From NCBI GenBank assembly GCA_018242665.1, contig JAFEBL010000002.1, positions 62,001 to 126,000 of the forward strand: DNA of 64,000 nucleotides. Direction: 5' to 3'. How positions within the stretch are numbered: position 1 is the stretch's first letter; each line of letters begins with the position of its first letter. Below the pieces are notes generated by a model. It was given only the letters and a program-made list of their open reading frames with translations, had not been told where the DNA came from and did not search any database. Of the stretch, positions 17,763 through 25,970 are shown piece by piece. The stretch comes from Nitrospira sp. Its GTDB lineage: Bacteria; Nitrospirota; Nitrospiria; Nitrospirales; Nitrospiraceae. The translations under genes and the position numbers were made by a program.

Positions 17763-19288
17763 AACTCCACTCGACGATCGAAACTTCGATATTGGATCGC
17801 TTCAGCCAGGTGCGCCGGACCGATACTATCAGACTCGGCCAAGTCGGCAATAGTCCGAGCCACCCGCAGGATGCGTCCATGCGCCCGAGCTGAAAACCCG
17901 AGGCGCGCCATCGCTTGCTCCAACAACTCCCGCCCCTGCGAGTCTACTGCACAATACTGCTTCAGGTGGCGCGGTTTCAATTGCGCGTTGGTGTAAATCC
18001 CGTCACGCCGGTAGCGCTCAGCCTGCCGAGCCCGGGCCGCGACGACCCTGACCCGGATGGTTTCCGACGTGTCAGTCGGCGCGACGTCATCACCGAGCGC
18101 ACGAATCGGAACCGCCGGAACTTCGATCTGAAGATCCAGACGGTCCAGGAGCGGGCCGGACAGCCTGCCTCGGTACCGCCGCACTTGAGTCACACTGCAA
18201 ACACAGTCTCTGGTGCGGTCGCCGTAATAGCCGCAGGGGCAAGGATTCATTGCAGCAACCAGCATGAAGCGCGCCGGAAATCTGAGGGAGCCGCTGGCGC
18301 GAGTGACCGTCACATGCCCATCCTCAAGCGGCTGCCGCAAGCCGTCAAGCGTCGCGCGGCCAAATTCGCCGGCCTCGTCAAGAAAGAGCACGCCATTATG
18401 GGCCAGAGACACCTCGCCGGGACGCGGCAGGGTCCCGCCGCCGATCAGGCCGGCTTCGGAAATGCTGTGGTGCGGCGCACGGAAGGGTCGACGTCGGAGC
18501 AGCGGTTGATCTCGAGCGAGCTGCCCGACCACGCTGTGAATGCGGCTGGTGTCCAACGCTTCGTCCTGCTCCAAGAGTGGAAGAATGCCGGGTAGACGTC
18601 TCGCCAACATCGTCTTCCCTGAGCCGGGCGGCCCCATCATAAGCAGGTTATGCCCGCCGGCCGCCGCCACTTCCAGCGCGCGTTTCGCATGGGCCTGCCC
18701 CTTGACGTCCGCAAAGTCTTCATCGTCAGCCCGCGTGGCCTGTGCTGCACGATCCGACGAACAGGCCTGCGGAGCAATGATCTGCATCCCGCGGAGAAAT
18801 TCCACGGCTTGCGACAGCGTATGGATGGGAAACACCTCTGTTCCTTCGGCCAGTGCCGCTTCGTCAGCGTTGTCGGCTGAGACCAGCATGCGGTAGCGCT
18901 GCCGGCAAACCGCGCCGATGGACAGCGCGCCTGGTACAGGCTTCACCCGGCCATCAAGCGACAGCTCGCCCACACACACATGCCCCTTCACCGCCTCCGG
19001 CGGAATCATGTCTTCCGCCACCAGGATGCCCAGCGCAATCGCGAGATCAAGCCCGGCGCCTTCCTTTTTGATGTTGGCGGGGGCGAGGTTGACCGTGACT
19101 TTTTTGACGGGAAAATGAAAGCCGCTGTTCTTGAGGGCCGCGCGCACACGATCGCGACTTTCACGCACGGTGGCATCGGGCAGCCCGACGATGGAGAATT
19201 GCGGCAGGCCTGCGGAGATGTCCACTTCGACATCTACCAGATGCGCGTCCACTCCCACGATCGCTGCACTCAACACATTGGCCAGCAC
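17759..19288 (-). CDS. comM: YifB/ComM-family magnesium-chelatase-like AAA+ ATPase
   Basis: A 509-residue protein with the family plan: N-terminal Lon-protease-like ChlI domain (VDVEVDISAGLPQFSIVGLP, NLAPANIKKEGAGLDLAIAL), central AAA+ domain (Walker A MGPPGSGKTMLARRLPGILP, Walker B GVLFLDE, RAPHHSIS), a four-cysteine patch (NPCPCGYYGDRTRDCVC), and the C-terminal Mg-chelatase helical domain. In ComM of naturally competent bacteria this is a branch-migration helicase used in recombination. GTG at 19288 begins the family-typical MLANVLSAAIVGVDA and follows a G-rich site; 19300 is the alternative. A good promoter precedes it. Confidence 0.92.
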   Translation of the reverse strand: MLANVLSAAIVGVDAHLVDVEVDISAGLPQFSIVGLPDATVRESRDRVRAALKNSGFHFPVKKVTVNLAPANIKKEGAGLDLAIALGILVAEDMIPPEAVKGHVCVGELSLDGRVKPVPGALSIGAVCRQRYRMLVSADNADEAALAEGTEVFPIHTLSQAVEFLRGMQIIAPQACSSDRAAQATRADDEDFADVKGQAHAKRALEVAAAGGHNLLMMGPPGSGKTMLARRLPGILPLLEQDEALDTSRIHSVVGQLARDQPLLRRRPFRAPHHSISEAGLIGGGTLPRPGEVSLAHNGVLFLDEAGEFGRATLDGLRQPLEDGHVTVTRASGSLRFPARFMLVAAMNPCPCGYYGDRTRDCVCSVTQVRRYRGRLSGPLLDRLDLQIEVPAVPIRALGDDVAPTDTSETIRVRVVAARARQAERYRRDGIYTNAQLKPRHLKQYCAVDSQGRELLEQAMARLGFSARAHGRILRVARTIADLAESDSIGPAHLAEAIQYRSFDRRVEL

Positions 19289-19365
19289 ACATCCCCCCAC
19301 ATGCCGTCGGTCGAGTCGAGTATCAGCCGGGATTGGATCGTCCGGAAACCGGCTCCAGTGGCGCG

Positions 19366-19395
19366 ATTATAGGCAGTCGCCCGCGCCGAATTCAA
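19366..19395 (-). promoter_or_regulatory. Sigma-70 promoter for the yifB/comM-type operon
   Basis: On the minus strand TTGAAT (19390-19395), 18-base spacer, perfect TATAAT (19366-19371). The start point near 19359 leaves a leader of about 70 bases. Confidence 0.62.
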
Positions 19396-19456
19396 TTGCC
19401 GCAACCGCGTAGGCCTGTCCCGTGGTCCAGCGGTGGCGTGCCCTACGGAGCTTCTG

Positions 19457-19462
19457 TATAAT
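19457..19462 (+). promoter_or_regulatory. -10 element of a promoter for the exported 210-aa protein
   Basis: A perfect TATAAT with TG directly before it. The -35 region is poor (TGGCGT). Start point near 19469 would place the ATG at 19469 at the transcript end and favour the ATG at 19523. Confidence 0.45.
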
Positions 19463-19522
19463 GCCGTCATGCCGAGCCTAGGTGACGATGGGTGCGCTTC
19501 GCTGACAGGCACGGGGACGGCC

Positions 19523-20155
19523 ATGCCGCCGAAGTTCTCGCTGCAGCCTGAACAGGGCAGACGGCTTCACCTACATCTCGCGTGGATGCTCCTGACGTTC
19601 TGCATGTGTCTTCCCGGGGAAGGCGCAAGTCAACCGGCGTCGGCCGATTTCACGCCTCCCCTGTATGCGGTATCCCAATCTGGTCGGACCTCATCGGTGT
19701 ACATCGGCTCGGTGATGGCCATGCTGGCGACCTTCGAAGACGCCGGCATTCTTCCTCCTGAGGGCACGCCGCCCGCCAACCGCATCATCAAAGCAGTCAT
19801 TCAGTTTCAATCCGCGTTTTTGAAAAGCGATCACCAGGCGATCCGACAGTTTTTTGCGGACGCCCATCGGGTCAAGCTTGGCGACCGCGCGGAAGAGGTC
19901 GAGGCGGCCTTTCGTCTCAGCGGCTGGTCGGCAGACACGTTCGAAGCCGTGATCGCCGCGGGACAACAGGACAACGCCTGGAACAAGGATGGGCTCAGCG
20001 AGGGATTCCGGGCCTTCAATATCGGGAAACAGGATTTCGATATTCTGGCGGAACTGTACCGCCGGAGCAGCAGCGCATTTGCCACACAGGGCACCACCTT
20101 CCAGCAGGTCTATGCCCAACGCCGCCGGGAAATGCCCGGAGCAAAAACAGAATAA
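19523..20155 (+). CDS. Exported protein of unknown function
   Basis: From ATG 19523 the product is 210 residues with a signal segment (LHLAWMLLTFCMCLPGEGAS) and then a helical domain without known motifs (ILPPEGTPPANRIIKAVIQF, SDHQAIRQFFADAHRVKLGD, GKQDFDILAELYRRSSSAFA). It ends in a basic tail. Upstream starts at 19469 and GTG 19433 are in frame, but the TATAAT at 19457-19462 makes them unlikely. It is divergent from the yifB-type gene and lies 70 bases before the small RAM-domain gene. Family not recognised. Confidence 0.7.
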   Translation: MPPKFSLQPEQGRRLHLHLAWMLLTFCMCLPGEGASQPASADFTPPLYAVSQSGRTSSVYIGSVMAMLATFEDAGILPPEGTPPANRIIKAVIQFQSAFLKSDHQAIRQFFADAHRVKLGDRAEEVEAAFRLSGWSADTFEAVIAAGQQDNAWNKDGLSEGFRAFNIGKQDFDILAELYRRSSSAFATQGTTFQQVYAQRRREMPGAKTE

Positions 20156-20225
20156 CGGGCTTGCCGCCCACGAGCGTCACGCGACAGAGACACATCGTTC
20201 ACGACCCCTATCTCAAGGAGGCAGC

Positions 20226-20462
20226 ATGGCAACGAAAGCGTACATTCTGATCAAGGTCAAGGCGGGCAAAGGCAAGTCGGTGCTTGCCGCACTCAAGGGT
20301 ATCGCCGGCGTCGAACAGATTCACGCCTGTTTCGGGCAACCGGACATTTTCGTGTTTATCAACGTGGCGGATGAACGGGCGTTATCCGATGTCGTGATCA
20401 CGCGTATCCATGCCATTGAAGGGGTCGAAGAGACTGATACCCACATTGTCGCGGAGACCTAG
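20226..20462 (+). CDS. Stand-alone Lrp/AsnC-type ligand-binding (RAM) domain protein
   Basis: A 78-residue protein that is only the effector-binding half of Lrp/AsnC regulators. It has the beta-alpha-beta fold start KAYILIKVKAGKGKSVLAAL, then GIAGVEQIHACFGQPDIFVF and a last helix-strand ending in EGVEETDTHIVAET. No helix-turn-helix precedes it. Such stand-alone RAM proteins are known to form oligomers and bind amino acids. AAGGAGG lies 5 bases before the ATG. The longer open frame upstream (from 19989) overlaps the previous gene and is not credible. Confidence 0.88.
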   Translation: MATKAYILIKVKAGKGKSVLAALKGIAGVEQIHACFGQPDIFVFINVADERALSDVVITRIHAIEGVEETDTHIVAET

Positions 20463-20504
20463 GCGCCTCTTCGAGTCATCCTCATCGCGAGGCAGACTCT
20501 TAGC

Positions 20505-21494
20505 TTACCGATACTCCACCGGCACCGCCTGCCCGCCTTGCCGGGCCGAGGCATAACAGGCTTCCGCGATCTCTACCGCGCGCGTGCCGTCTTCGATCGA
20601 CACCGGAGGCGGCACGCCGTCGCAGACGGCACGTACGAACGCCCGCAGGGCGCTCAGCACGGTCGGTTGGGGTGTGACCGCCCAGGCTCCTGCACCATGC
20701 CGGGCCGAGACCTGGGTCACGCGCTGCTGGCACCAATCCGCTGACAGCTGCCCTTCGGTTCCGATGAGTTCGACGCGTCCCACCCGCCCGGACGTCACAC
20801 GTGACACATCCAACAAGCAATGCAGCCCGCGGTCAGTGGTCAAGCGACCAAGCACCCGTCCCTCAGCGCCATCCGGAGGAACGACATCCATCTCGCAGGC
20901 CACGCTGCGCACGCCGCCACCTGTAATCGTCCGCACCAGATCCAGCAGATGGATGCCGGTTTCCAGCAAACAGCCGCGCCCGCCGAATCCTCGGCTGTCT
21001 TCGTGCAAGCCATGCGGTTCCATGCGACTGGCCAGGCTGAGATACTGCGCTGTGCCGACTTGCGCCTGATGCTCACAGAGCCACTGGATCGCGGCGTCGA
21101 AACGCAGGGTCTGAGCCGTCATCATGACCTGACCACTGCCTTGCGCGGCTTGTGCGATCAGGCGCGCCTCGTCGGCAGTCGTGGCCAAGGGTTTTTCCAC
21201 GAGCAAGGCTTTCCTTGCCCCGGCAACCGCCACACAAATTTCCCGATTGAGCACGGGCGGGGTCACCACCACCACGGCCTCTACTGAGGGATGAGCAATC
21301 AGCTCGTGGTAGTCCGCGTAACAGGGCACCGTGGGTGCGAAGGTCAATCCACTCCCCTCGTCTGCCCGACGCCGGCAGACGGCGACGAGGCGCGCGTCAG
21401 GCAGATCGTGCACAAGATGTTTGGCATAACGGCTGCCGTGGTGGCCGAGCCCGATCAGCCCGATACCGAGCGGAGGACGAGGTGCCTGAGACAT
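20505..21494 (-). CDS. Gfo/Idh/MocA-family NAD(P)-dependent oxidoreductase
   Basis: A 329-residue dehydrogenase of the glucose-fructose oxidoreductase / inositol dehydrogenase family. The N-terminal Rossmann fold opens with GIGLIGLGHHGSRYAKHL, the family cofactor motif AEKP appears as LLVEKPLATTADEA, and the C-terminal alpha/beta domain has the substrate loop RGFGGRGCLLETGIHLLDLV. Substrate cannot be told; sugar or cyclitol oxidation is usual. It is a single gene convergent with the RAM-domain gene. No sugar-nucleotide genes adjoin it. Confidence 0.88.
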   Translation of the reverse strand: MSQAPRPPLGIGLIGLGHHGSRYAKHLVHDLPDARLVAVCRRRADEGSGLTFAPTVPCYADYHELIAHPSVEAVVVVTPPVLNREICVAVAGARKALLVEKPLATTADEARLIAQAAQGSGQVMMTAQTLRFDAAIQWLCEHQAQVGTAQYLSLASRMEPHGLHEDSRGFGGRGCLLETGIHLLDLVRTITGGGVRSVACEMDVVPPDGAEGRVLGRLTTDRGLHCLLDVSRVTSGRVGRVELIGTEGQLSADWCQQRVTQVSARHGAGAWAVTPQPTVLSALRAFVRAVCDGVPPPVSIEDGTRAVEIAEACYASARQGGQAVPVEYR

Positions 21495-21562
21495 GGTTGG
21501 CGCACTCTACCGGCCATGTCATCGCCGGTCAAGACGACCCCCGCGGTGACATGCCGTCTCGA

Positions 21563-21592
21563 TTGACATTGCCCAAATCCGCTCCCTATAGT
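21563..21592 (+). promoter_or_regulatory. Sigma-70 promoter for the dienelactone-hydrolase-like gene
   Basis: Consensus TTGACA (21563-21568), 18-base spacer and TATAGT (21587-21592). The start point near 21599 gives a leader of about 47 bases with AAAGGA before the ATG. Confidence 0.68.
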
Positions 21593-21645
21593 ACCGGACG
21601 ACCCTCGTCGGACACTGTGATCACAGAGAAAGGACCCTATCACCC

Positions 21646-22437
21646 ATGACGACGCAGACCGCTCCCTTTTCACTGGATCAGATCGGCACCGGTACAGCTC
21701 GCTTTCCGAGCGGCATGGCGATTCCGACGGCGACGGACGCGATGGTCGATCCTTATATCCGTACGCGAGTCAGCAAAGATGTGCATGTCGAATGCATCCA
21801 GTTCTGGCCGCAGGACAAGGGACTGTACCCCGGCATCGTCCTTTTGCACGACTGGTGGGGCATGAATTCTCAGATTACGGCCTTGGGAGCCCGGTTGGCC
21901 TGCGAGGGCTACGGCGTCATCATCCCGAAGCTGTACGGGAGGCTCGGCGGCATGGTCACAGCCAATGCCGAGGTGGCAGAAGCTCTGGCCGCCAAATGCA
22001 ACGAGAAGCTCCTCCTGCAAGACATCAACACCTGTTGCGAATTTCTGAACAGCACCGAACGCACCAAGCGAAACATTCACGGCGTCGTGGGGTTCGGCCT
22101 TGGCGCAACCCTGGCCATTCAGTTTGCCTGCCAGCGCAAGCGTCTCCGGGCGGCAGTCGCCTACTATGGGAAGGTCACGGCGCCTGATCAACTGACCAAC
22201 ATGATGAGCCCGCTGCTCTATCATCAAGCTGAACAGGATACCTGGGCGACCCAGCAGGATGTGGATCTCCTCCGCGGCGCCGCGAGCCAGGGGAAACGCA
22301 TCGACATCAAGACCTACGCCGGGACCAGCCACGCGTTTTGCGACGAAACCAGACAGTCAAGCTACAACGCCGCGGCCACCGCACAAGCCTGGGAGGCCAC
22401 CGTGGCCTTTCTGAAAACCTGTTTCCAGGGAATGTAA
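21646..22437 (+). CDS. Dienelactone-hydrolase-like alpha/beta hydrolase with Gly in place of the nucleophile
   Basis: A 263-residue protein of the dienelactone hydrolase fold: core strand PGIVLLHDWWGMNSQI (oxyanion region), cap, the nucleophile-elbow position, an acidic residue region YHQAEQDTWATQQD, and the catalytic-type His in YAGTSHAFCDE. The elbow should read G-x-C-x-G-G, but here it is GFGLGA (GGG TTC GGC CTT GGC GCA), so the expected Cys is Gly. The fold is therefore clear but normal hydrolase chemistry is doubtful. It may bind without cleaving, or use another residue. It starts at ATG 21646 after a strong promoter. Confidence 0.85.
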   Translation: MTTQTAPFSLDQIGTGTARFPSGMAIPTATDAMVDPYIRTRVSKDVHVECIQFWPQDKGLYPGIVLLHDWWGMNSQITALGARLACEGYGVIIPKLYGRLGGMVTANAEVAEALAAKCNEKLLLQDINTCCEFLNSTERTKRNIHGVVGFGLGATLAIQFACQRKRLRAAVAYYGKVTAPDQLTNMMSPLLYHQAEQDTWATQQDVDLLRGAASQGKRIDIKTYAGTSHAFCDETRQSSYNAAATAQAWEATVAFLKTCFQGM

Positions 22438-22484
22438 TATCCAGCACCCCATTCCTCTGCCTCAAGGAGAAAGCCGCCGCAGTT

Positions 22485-23468
22485 ATGCCGAATCACGCCG
22501 CTCGTAGTCTGTTCATCGCCTGCGCGTTGATTGCAGGGCTGACGATCCCGATCGCCGGCCGTTCCGAAGAGCCCGCGCCCACGCCGCAAGCCCCGGCGCC
22601 GACCCTGAACGATCGCTTGCCCGCATTTCAGAACGTGGCGCGAGCCAATGCATCCCAATTGGCGGTACTACCCTCGCAGGGTGATGCGCTCGGATTATTC
22701 AAAACGGCACTCGGACCACAGTTGGGACTGCAGGACGCCGCCATGACGATCGGGGCCAAGGGGCTGACCCCGACGATGAGCCGGGAGCTCCTGATGACTG
22801 ATCTCACGCGATCGGCCACGGAACTGGTTCGCGCGCTCGCCGCCTGGCAACTGGCTCACGCCACCAAGGAAGTAGGACTCGCCGCCACGGCCGAACAGCG
22901 ACAGGCGCTGCACCAGCAGATCGAAGCCCAATTGACGTGGTTCACAGAAGGCACGCCCCTTGAACCGTCGCTGAAACAGATACAGGCGTTGAACGGTGAG
23001 GCACCAATGACGGAAGATCGCCTCACTCAGCTCGGTGGAGCGGCCGCGCACATTGAATCCTGGGCAATCGACACCGCTCATCGCGAGTGGTTCCGCATTT
23101 ATAATTGGAAGGATCAAGTCCGGCAGCAACGCGGCCTCACGCGCCTCTGCGGCACCTGGCAATGGTCCATTCACAATCATCAGAATCATCGCGAAGAGAA
23201 AACCTCGGTGATTTTTGCGCCCCCGGGTTTGGTCGTCTCAAACAGCCCCGCGGAAATCACGGTTCTCGGCGACAGCGTCTACCTGCGATGGGAAACGCGG
23301 GCTGGGGTGCAGGAAGACAGCCTGCTCTTTTCGGCGGAGGGACAGCGTTTGGAAGGGACATTCGTCAATACGGCCGGCGGCTGGGGTTCAATTACCGGAA
23401 AACGTACCGCGACCTGCTTCAACGAGGGAGGAAAGGCGACGGTCTCGCCACGCCGTCAGCATCACTGA
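22485..23468 (+). CDS. Exported protein of unknown function (327 aa)
   Basis: A secreted or periplasmic protein. It has a signal peptide (SLFIACALIAGLTIPIAGRS, cut near residue 26), a proline-rich linker (APTPQAPAPT), a helical middle (ELVRALAAWQLAHATKEVGL), and a beta-rich C-terminal part (GTWQWSIHNHQNHREEKTSV, VYLRWETRAGVQEDSLLFSA, GTFVNTAGGWGSITGKR) that looks like a lipocalin/avidin-like small barrel. Family not recognised. ATG 22485 is the only start after the preceding stop; AAGGAG lies rather far upstream. Its end overlaps the convergent DUF423 gene by 7 bases. Confidence 0.75.
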   Translation: MPNHAARSLFIACALIAGLTIPIAGRSEEPAPTPQAPAPTLNDRLPAFQNVARANASQLAVLPSQGDALGLFKTALGPQLGLQDAAMTIGAKGLTPTMSRELLMTDLTRSATELVRALAAWQLAHATKEVGLAATAEQRQALHQQIEAQLTWFTEGTPLEPSLKQIQALNGEAPMTEDRLTQLGGAAAHIESWAIDTAHREWFRIYNWKDQVRQQRGLTRLCGTWQWSIHNHQNHREEKTSVIFAPPGLVVSNSPAEITVLGDSVYLRWETRAGVQEDSLLFSAEGQRLEGTFVNTAGGWGSITGKRTATCFNEGGKATVSPRRQHH

Positions 23469-23857
23469 GTGCGACCGGCTCGCCATGCGGCGAGCGCGAC
23501 GCAGATCCATCCTCCGATAAACGACACCCCGCCGAGGGGAGTCAGCGCTCCCATCCATTTGATCCCGGCCAAGGCGACGAGATACAAGCTTCCGCTGAAC
23601 AGCACAATTCCGGCACACAGCAACCAGCCGGCCTTGATTGCCAATGGTTGTCCGGTCTCACGCCAGATCCAGGCTACGACAAACAACCCGAGAGCATGAT
23701 ACATTTGGTACCGCGCTGCCGTTTCATAGACGGCCAACATGGGTGGATCGAGAATCGACTTGAGCGCATGCGCGCCGAACGCGCCCGCGGCGACGGAAGC
23801 CGCGGCAAAGACAGAACCAAGACACACAAAAAACAACGGGCGCGTGGACACGAACAT
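23462..23857 (-). CDS. DUF423 / YgdD-family membrane protein
   Basis: A 131-residue four-helix inner-membrane protein of the DUF423 (YgdD) family. Typical landmarks are AAGAFGAHALKSILDP, TAARYQMYHALGLF and LVALAGIKWMGALTPLGGVS. The molecular function of the family is not established. ATG 23857 is chosen because GGGAGG sits 5 bases upstream; the longer frame from 23881 adds an unlikely leader. Confidence 0.9.
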   Translation of the reverse strand: MFVSTRPLFFVCLGSVFAAASVAAGAFGAHALKSILDPPMLAVYETAARYQMYHALGLFVVAWIWRETGQPLAIKAGWLLCAGIVLFSGSLYLVALAGIKWMGALTPLGGVSFIGGWICVALAAWRAGRTQ

Positions 23858-23927
23858 AGGGTCCTCCCAATAAGCCATCATCCCGGGCTGAGCCCGTGCC
23901 CGATTCTAACATGAGCGTCGTTCCAAG

Positions 23928-24494
23928 ATGAGCAAACCCATCCCGCTTGAATGTCCGCGCTGCCTGCTGGCCAATCCCGATGCCGCTCAATATTGCGAAT
24001 GCGGGTACGATTTCACCCCACATTTTCACGGATTTCCCCTGAAGTCCGCAGGGGACGCGAAACCCCGCAAGCGCTGGTTTGCCGACGAAATGGGCCGAGG
24101 CAGTTTCGTGCTCGGAATTCTCCTGATCTGGCTGGCGTTGTCGGTCGGTGAGCTCTATCGCATTCGGATCGAGTTGCCACGGCGCCCCAAGATGGAGCTG
24201 GGCCTCAGCAGCTTGATGGTCGGCATGACGGACCTTGCCGCGGCGCTGGTCGTCGGCGCCATCGGCTGGGCCTGTGTCTGGATCGTGTTGGCCACACAAA
24301 GTAAACGAGACGGCAGTCTCTGCCCGAAGCGCACCACCTTTGTCGTCACGCTGGTGGCCTCCGGCATACTGTTCGTCACGCGAACGATTGACCCGAGCGT
24401 GCTTGTACAACACGTCATGCAAGTGCTTTTCGTGCTCGCCATCGCGATCGCCTCGTATTATGCAGGATGCCGGAACTGGCTGGGGAAATGGTAG
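23928..24494 (+). CDS. Zinc-ribbon membrane protein of unknown function
   Basis: A 188-residue protein with an N-terminal zinc-ribbon-like motif (CPRCLLANPDAAQYCECG, Cys at about 9, 12, 23 and 25) followed by four membrane helices (for example FVLGILLIWLALSVGELYRI and AAALVVGAIGWACVWIVLAT). Such double-layout proteins are common hypotheticals with a cytoplasmic metal site and a membrane anchor. The gene is divergent from the DUF423 gene with 70 bases between the starts. No functional partner is visible. Confidence 0.75.
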   Translation: MSKPIPLECPRCLLANPDAAQYCECGYDFTPHFHGFPLKSAGDAKPRKRWFADEMGRGSFVLGILLIWLALSVGELYRIRIELPRRPKMELGLSSLMVGMTDLAAALVVGAIGWACVWIVLATQSKRDGSLCPKRTTFVVTLVASGILFVTRTIDPSVLVQHVMQVLFVLAIAIASYYAGCRNWLGKW

Positions 24495-24585
24495 ACAACC
24501 TGACGCGGAAGATCCGGAACGTTCGCAGGGAGAGGTCTGATGCTACACCGGAGGAAGGAGCCGGACGCTGCGCCACGCACAGCCG

Positions 24586-25086
24586 TTAGTCGGCGCAGAA
24601 GTACAGATAGAAGTCGGCAAATTCTTCGGAGGATATTCCCAGAGTGACCGGCTTCTTGAGGTTGCCACACAAGAGCGTCCACTCGGCCGCCATCTTCGCC
24701 AGCTGCTCGTCTGTTACCCCATGCGTGCTCCACAAGTTCACGGCTGCGGAACTCAACACCACGGTGATCGTGTGCGTGGAGGGCCCGTAGCTGAACTTGA
24801 ACTCCTGGCCGCAGCGAAACAACGAGATCACGCCTTCGCGCGAGCGAAACCCTCGGTGCCCGCAGGAGGAGCACACCCAGGTCTCCAATCCGGTACGAAA
24901 ACTATAGTCGCCCTTCCCGGCATGCAGCTCACCGGGGCATTTCTTGACCGAGCACCGCAACGTCTGACGATCATTGAAGAAATCCTGCCGCAAAGCGGAC
25001 GCCTCACCTGACGGACAGACTGGATTGCTGCCGCCTTCTGAGCATGCATCTCGCTGCACAGAGGCTTCTGCGGTGCGTTGAACCAT
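24586..25086 (-). CDS. Protein with a cysteine-pair zinc-ribbon-like region, function unknown
   Basis: From ATG 25086 the product is 166 residues. Two Cys pairs lie in the middle: TLRCSVKKCPGELHAGKG and WVCSSCGHRGFRSREG, a likely zinc ribbon. The C-terminal part is alpha/beta (HTITVVLSSAAVNLW, DEQLAKMAAEWTLLCGNLKK). No signal peptide is seen. GAGGGAGAG before the ATG supports this start; the upstream ATG at 25128 has no ribosome site and lies only 8 bases from the predicted transcription start. Family not recognised. Confidence 0.68.
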   Translation of the reverse strand: MVQRTAEASVQRDACSEGGSNPVCPSGEASALRQDFFNDRQTLRCSVKKCPGELHAGKGDYSFRTGLETWVCSSCGHRGFRSREGVISLFRCGQEFKFSYGPSTHTITVVLSSAAVNLWSTHGVTDEQLAKMAAEWTLLCGNLKKPVTLGISSEEFADFYLYFCAD

Positions 25087-25142
25087 TCTTGTCTCTCCCT
25101 CAGCGGCTTCTCGCGATGACGATGCCATGTGTGACTATGGCA

Positions 25143-25151
25143 AGTATATCA
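25143..25151 (-). promoter_or_regulatory. Extended -10 promoter for the zinc-ribbon-like gene
   Basis: On the minus strand TGATATACT is an extended -10 (TGnTATACT). The -35 is weak, as often with extended -10 promoters. Start point near 25136 is 50 bases before the chosen ATG. Confidence 0.5.
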
Positions 25152-25294
25152 GACCCCTCCCGCACCCTCGGCACACGGTTTAGTCCCTCACTCGCAGGCG
25201 CAGTCAGTCTTCCTTCCTTGATCTAAGCTGCGGTGCCGCCAGCGAAAGCCGGTGATTGACGGGCGAGAGAGCCGGCATTCGGCAACAGGACAAC

Positions 25295-25324
25295 TTGGAT
25301 TTTCGGGTGCGGATCTCTTAAGAT
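25295..25324 (+). promoter_or_regulatory. Sigma-70-type promoter for the 131-aa protein gene
   Basis: TTGGAT (25295-25300), 18-base spacer, TAAGAT (25319-25324). Start point near 25331, 21 bases before the ATG at 25352. This favours the plus-strand gene over the long antisense frame in the same place. Confidence 0.42.
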
Positions 25325-25351
25325 CGTCATGAACATCGCATCGGAATCGGG

Positions 25352-25747
25352 ATGGTCTGGGCAGAGCCGGACCGGGAACGGAGATGGAAAGGAATACTCA
25401 TCGTGACGGACGACTACGCGCGGCGCAAAGTGCAGGTCATCAAGGAATTTCTGGAGGGCGAATTTCAGGCTCCTTATCTCGTCGAGGCGGTCGTGCCGAG
25501 GAGAGATCCATTGGCCGACACCAAATTCAAGGTCCTCCTCAACCAGGTTGTCGAACGGACCCTCGTCGTCTGTCCGGCCGTCATCATGGACAGTTACCCC
25601 ACCCCGGATACCCTCAAAGAAGCCCTGCGGTCCCGCGGCATTATCGAGAAGGTGAAAGCGTCTACCGACTCGCGCATCTGCCATGAAGACCTGGGAACCG
25701 AGGATCAGAACTATATGAAGCCGATACGATCGGTGCGGGGGCTCTAG
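25352..25747 (+). CDS. Small soluble protein of unknown function (131 aa)
   Basis: An alpha/beta-looking protein with high GC at third codon positions, as in neighbouring genes. Core stretches are ILIVTDDYARRKVQVIKEFL, YLVEAVVPRRDPLADTKFKV and RTLVVCPAVIMDSYPTPDTL. No known motif is recognised. A GTG at 25403 preceded by AAAGGA is an alternative start that would remove 17 residues. A 207-residue antisense frame overlaps it completely; codon composition and the promoter favour the plus strand. Confidence 0.55.
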   Translation: MVWAEPDRERRWKGILIVTDDYARRKVQVIKEFLEGEFQAPYLVEAVVPRRDPLADTKFKVLLNQVVERTLVVCPAVIMDSYPTPDTLKEALRSRGIIEKVKASTDSRICHEDLGTEDQNYMKPIRSVRGL

Positions 25748-25800
25748 AGGCGGCCGGCGGGACCATGCCGGCGCGCAGAGATTGCAATGAAGGCTGATTG

Positions 25801-25889
25801 TGGTGCGGGAGGCGGGACTTGAACCCGCACGCCATTGGTATGACACAGGATTTTAAGTCCTGGGTGTCTGCCGATTCCACCACTCCCGC
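25801..25889 (-). tRNA. tRNA-Leu (anticodon TAA)
   Basis: An 89-base class II tRNA with a long variable arm. The acceptor stem GCGGGAG pairs with CTCCCGC, then discriminator A and encoded CCA. The anticodon stem CAGGA/TCCTG encloses loop CTTAAAA (anticodon TAA, reading TTA/TTG). The T arm is GCGGGTTCAAGTCCCGC. The long variable arm is typical of leucine tRNA. Confidence 0.97.
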
Positions 25890-25911
25890 AGAGCGCAATG
25901 CGTCGCGGCGA

Positions 25912-25940
25912 AATCTAACACCCGGGTTTCTGAGGGTCAA
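25912..25940 (-). promoter_or_regulatory. Sigma-70 promoter for tRNA-Leu
   Basis: On the minus strand TTGACC (25935-25940), 17-base spacer, TAGATT (25912-25917). Start point about 25905, some 16 bases before the tRNA. Confidence 0.6.
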
Positions 25941-25970
25941 GCCGCTCAATCACAAGGCTAAGATCGGCAC

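Noticed and set aside
25223-25846. 207-codon minus-strand frame opposite the 131-residue gene
   Set aside because: It runs through the tRNA-Leu gene region, its composition is unlike neighbouring proteins, and the plus-strand gene has a promoter and better codon use.
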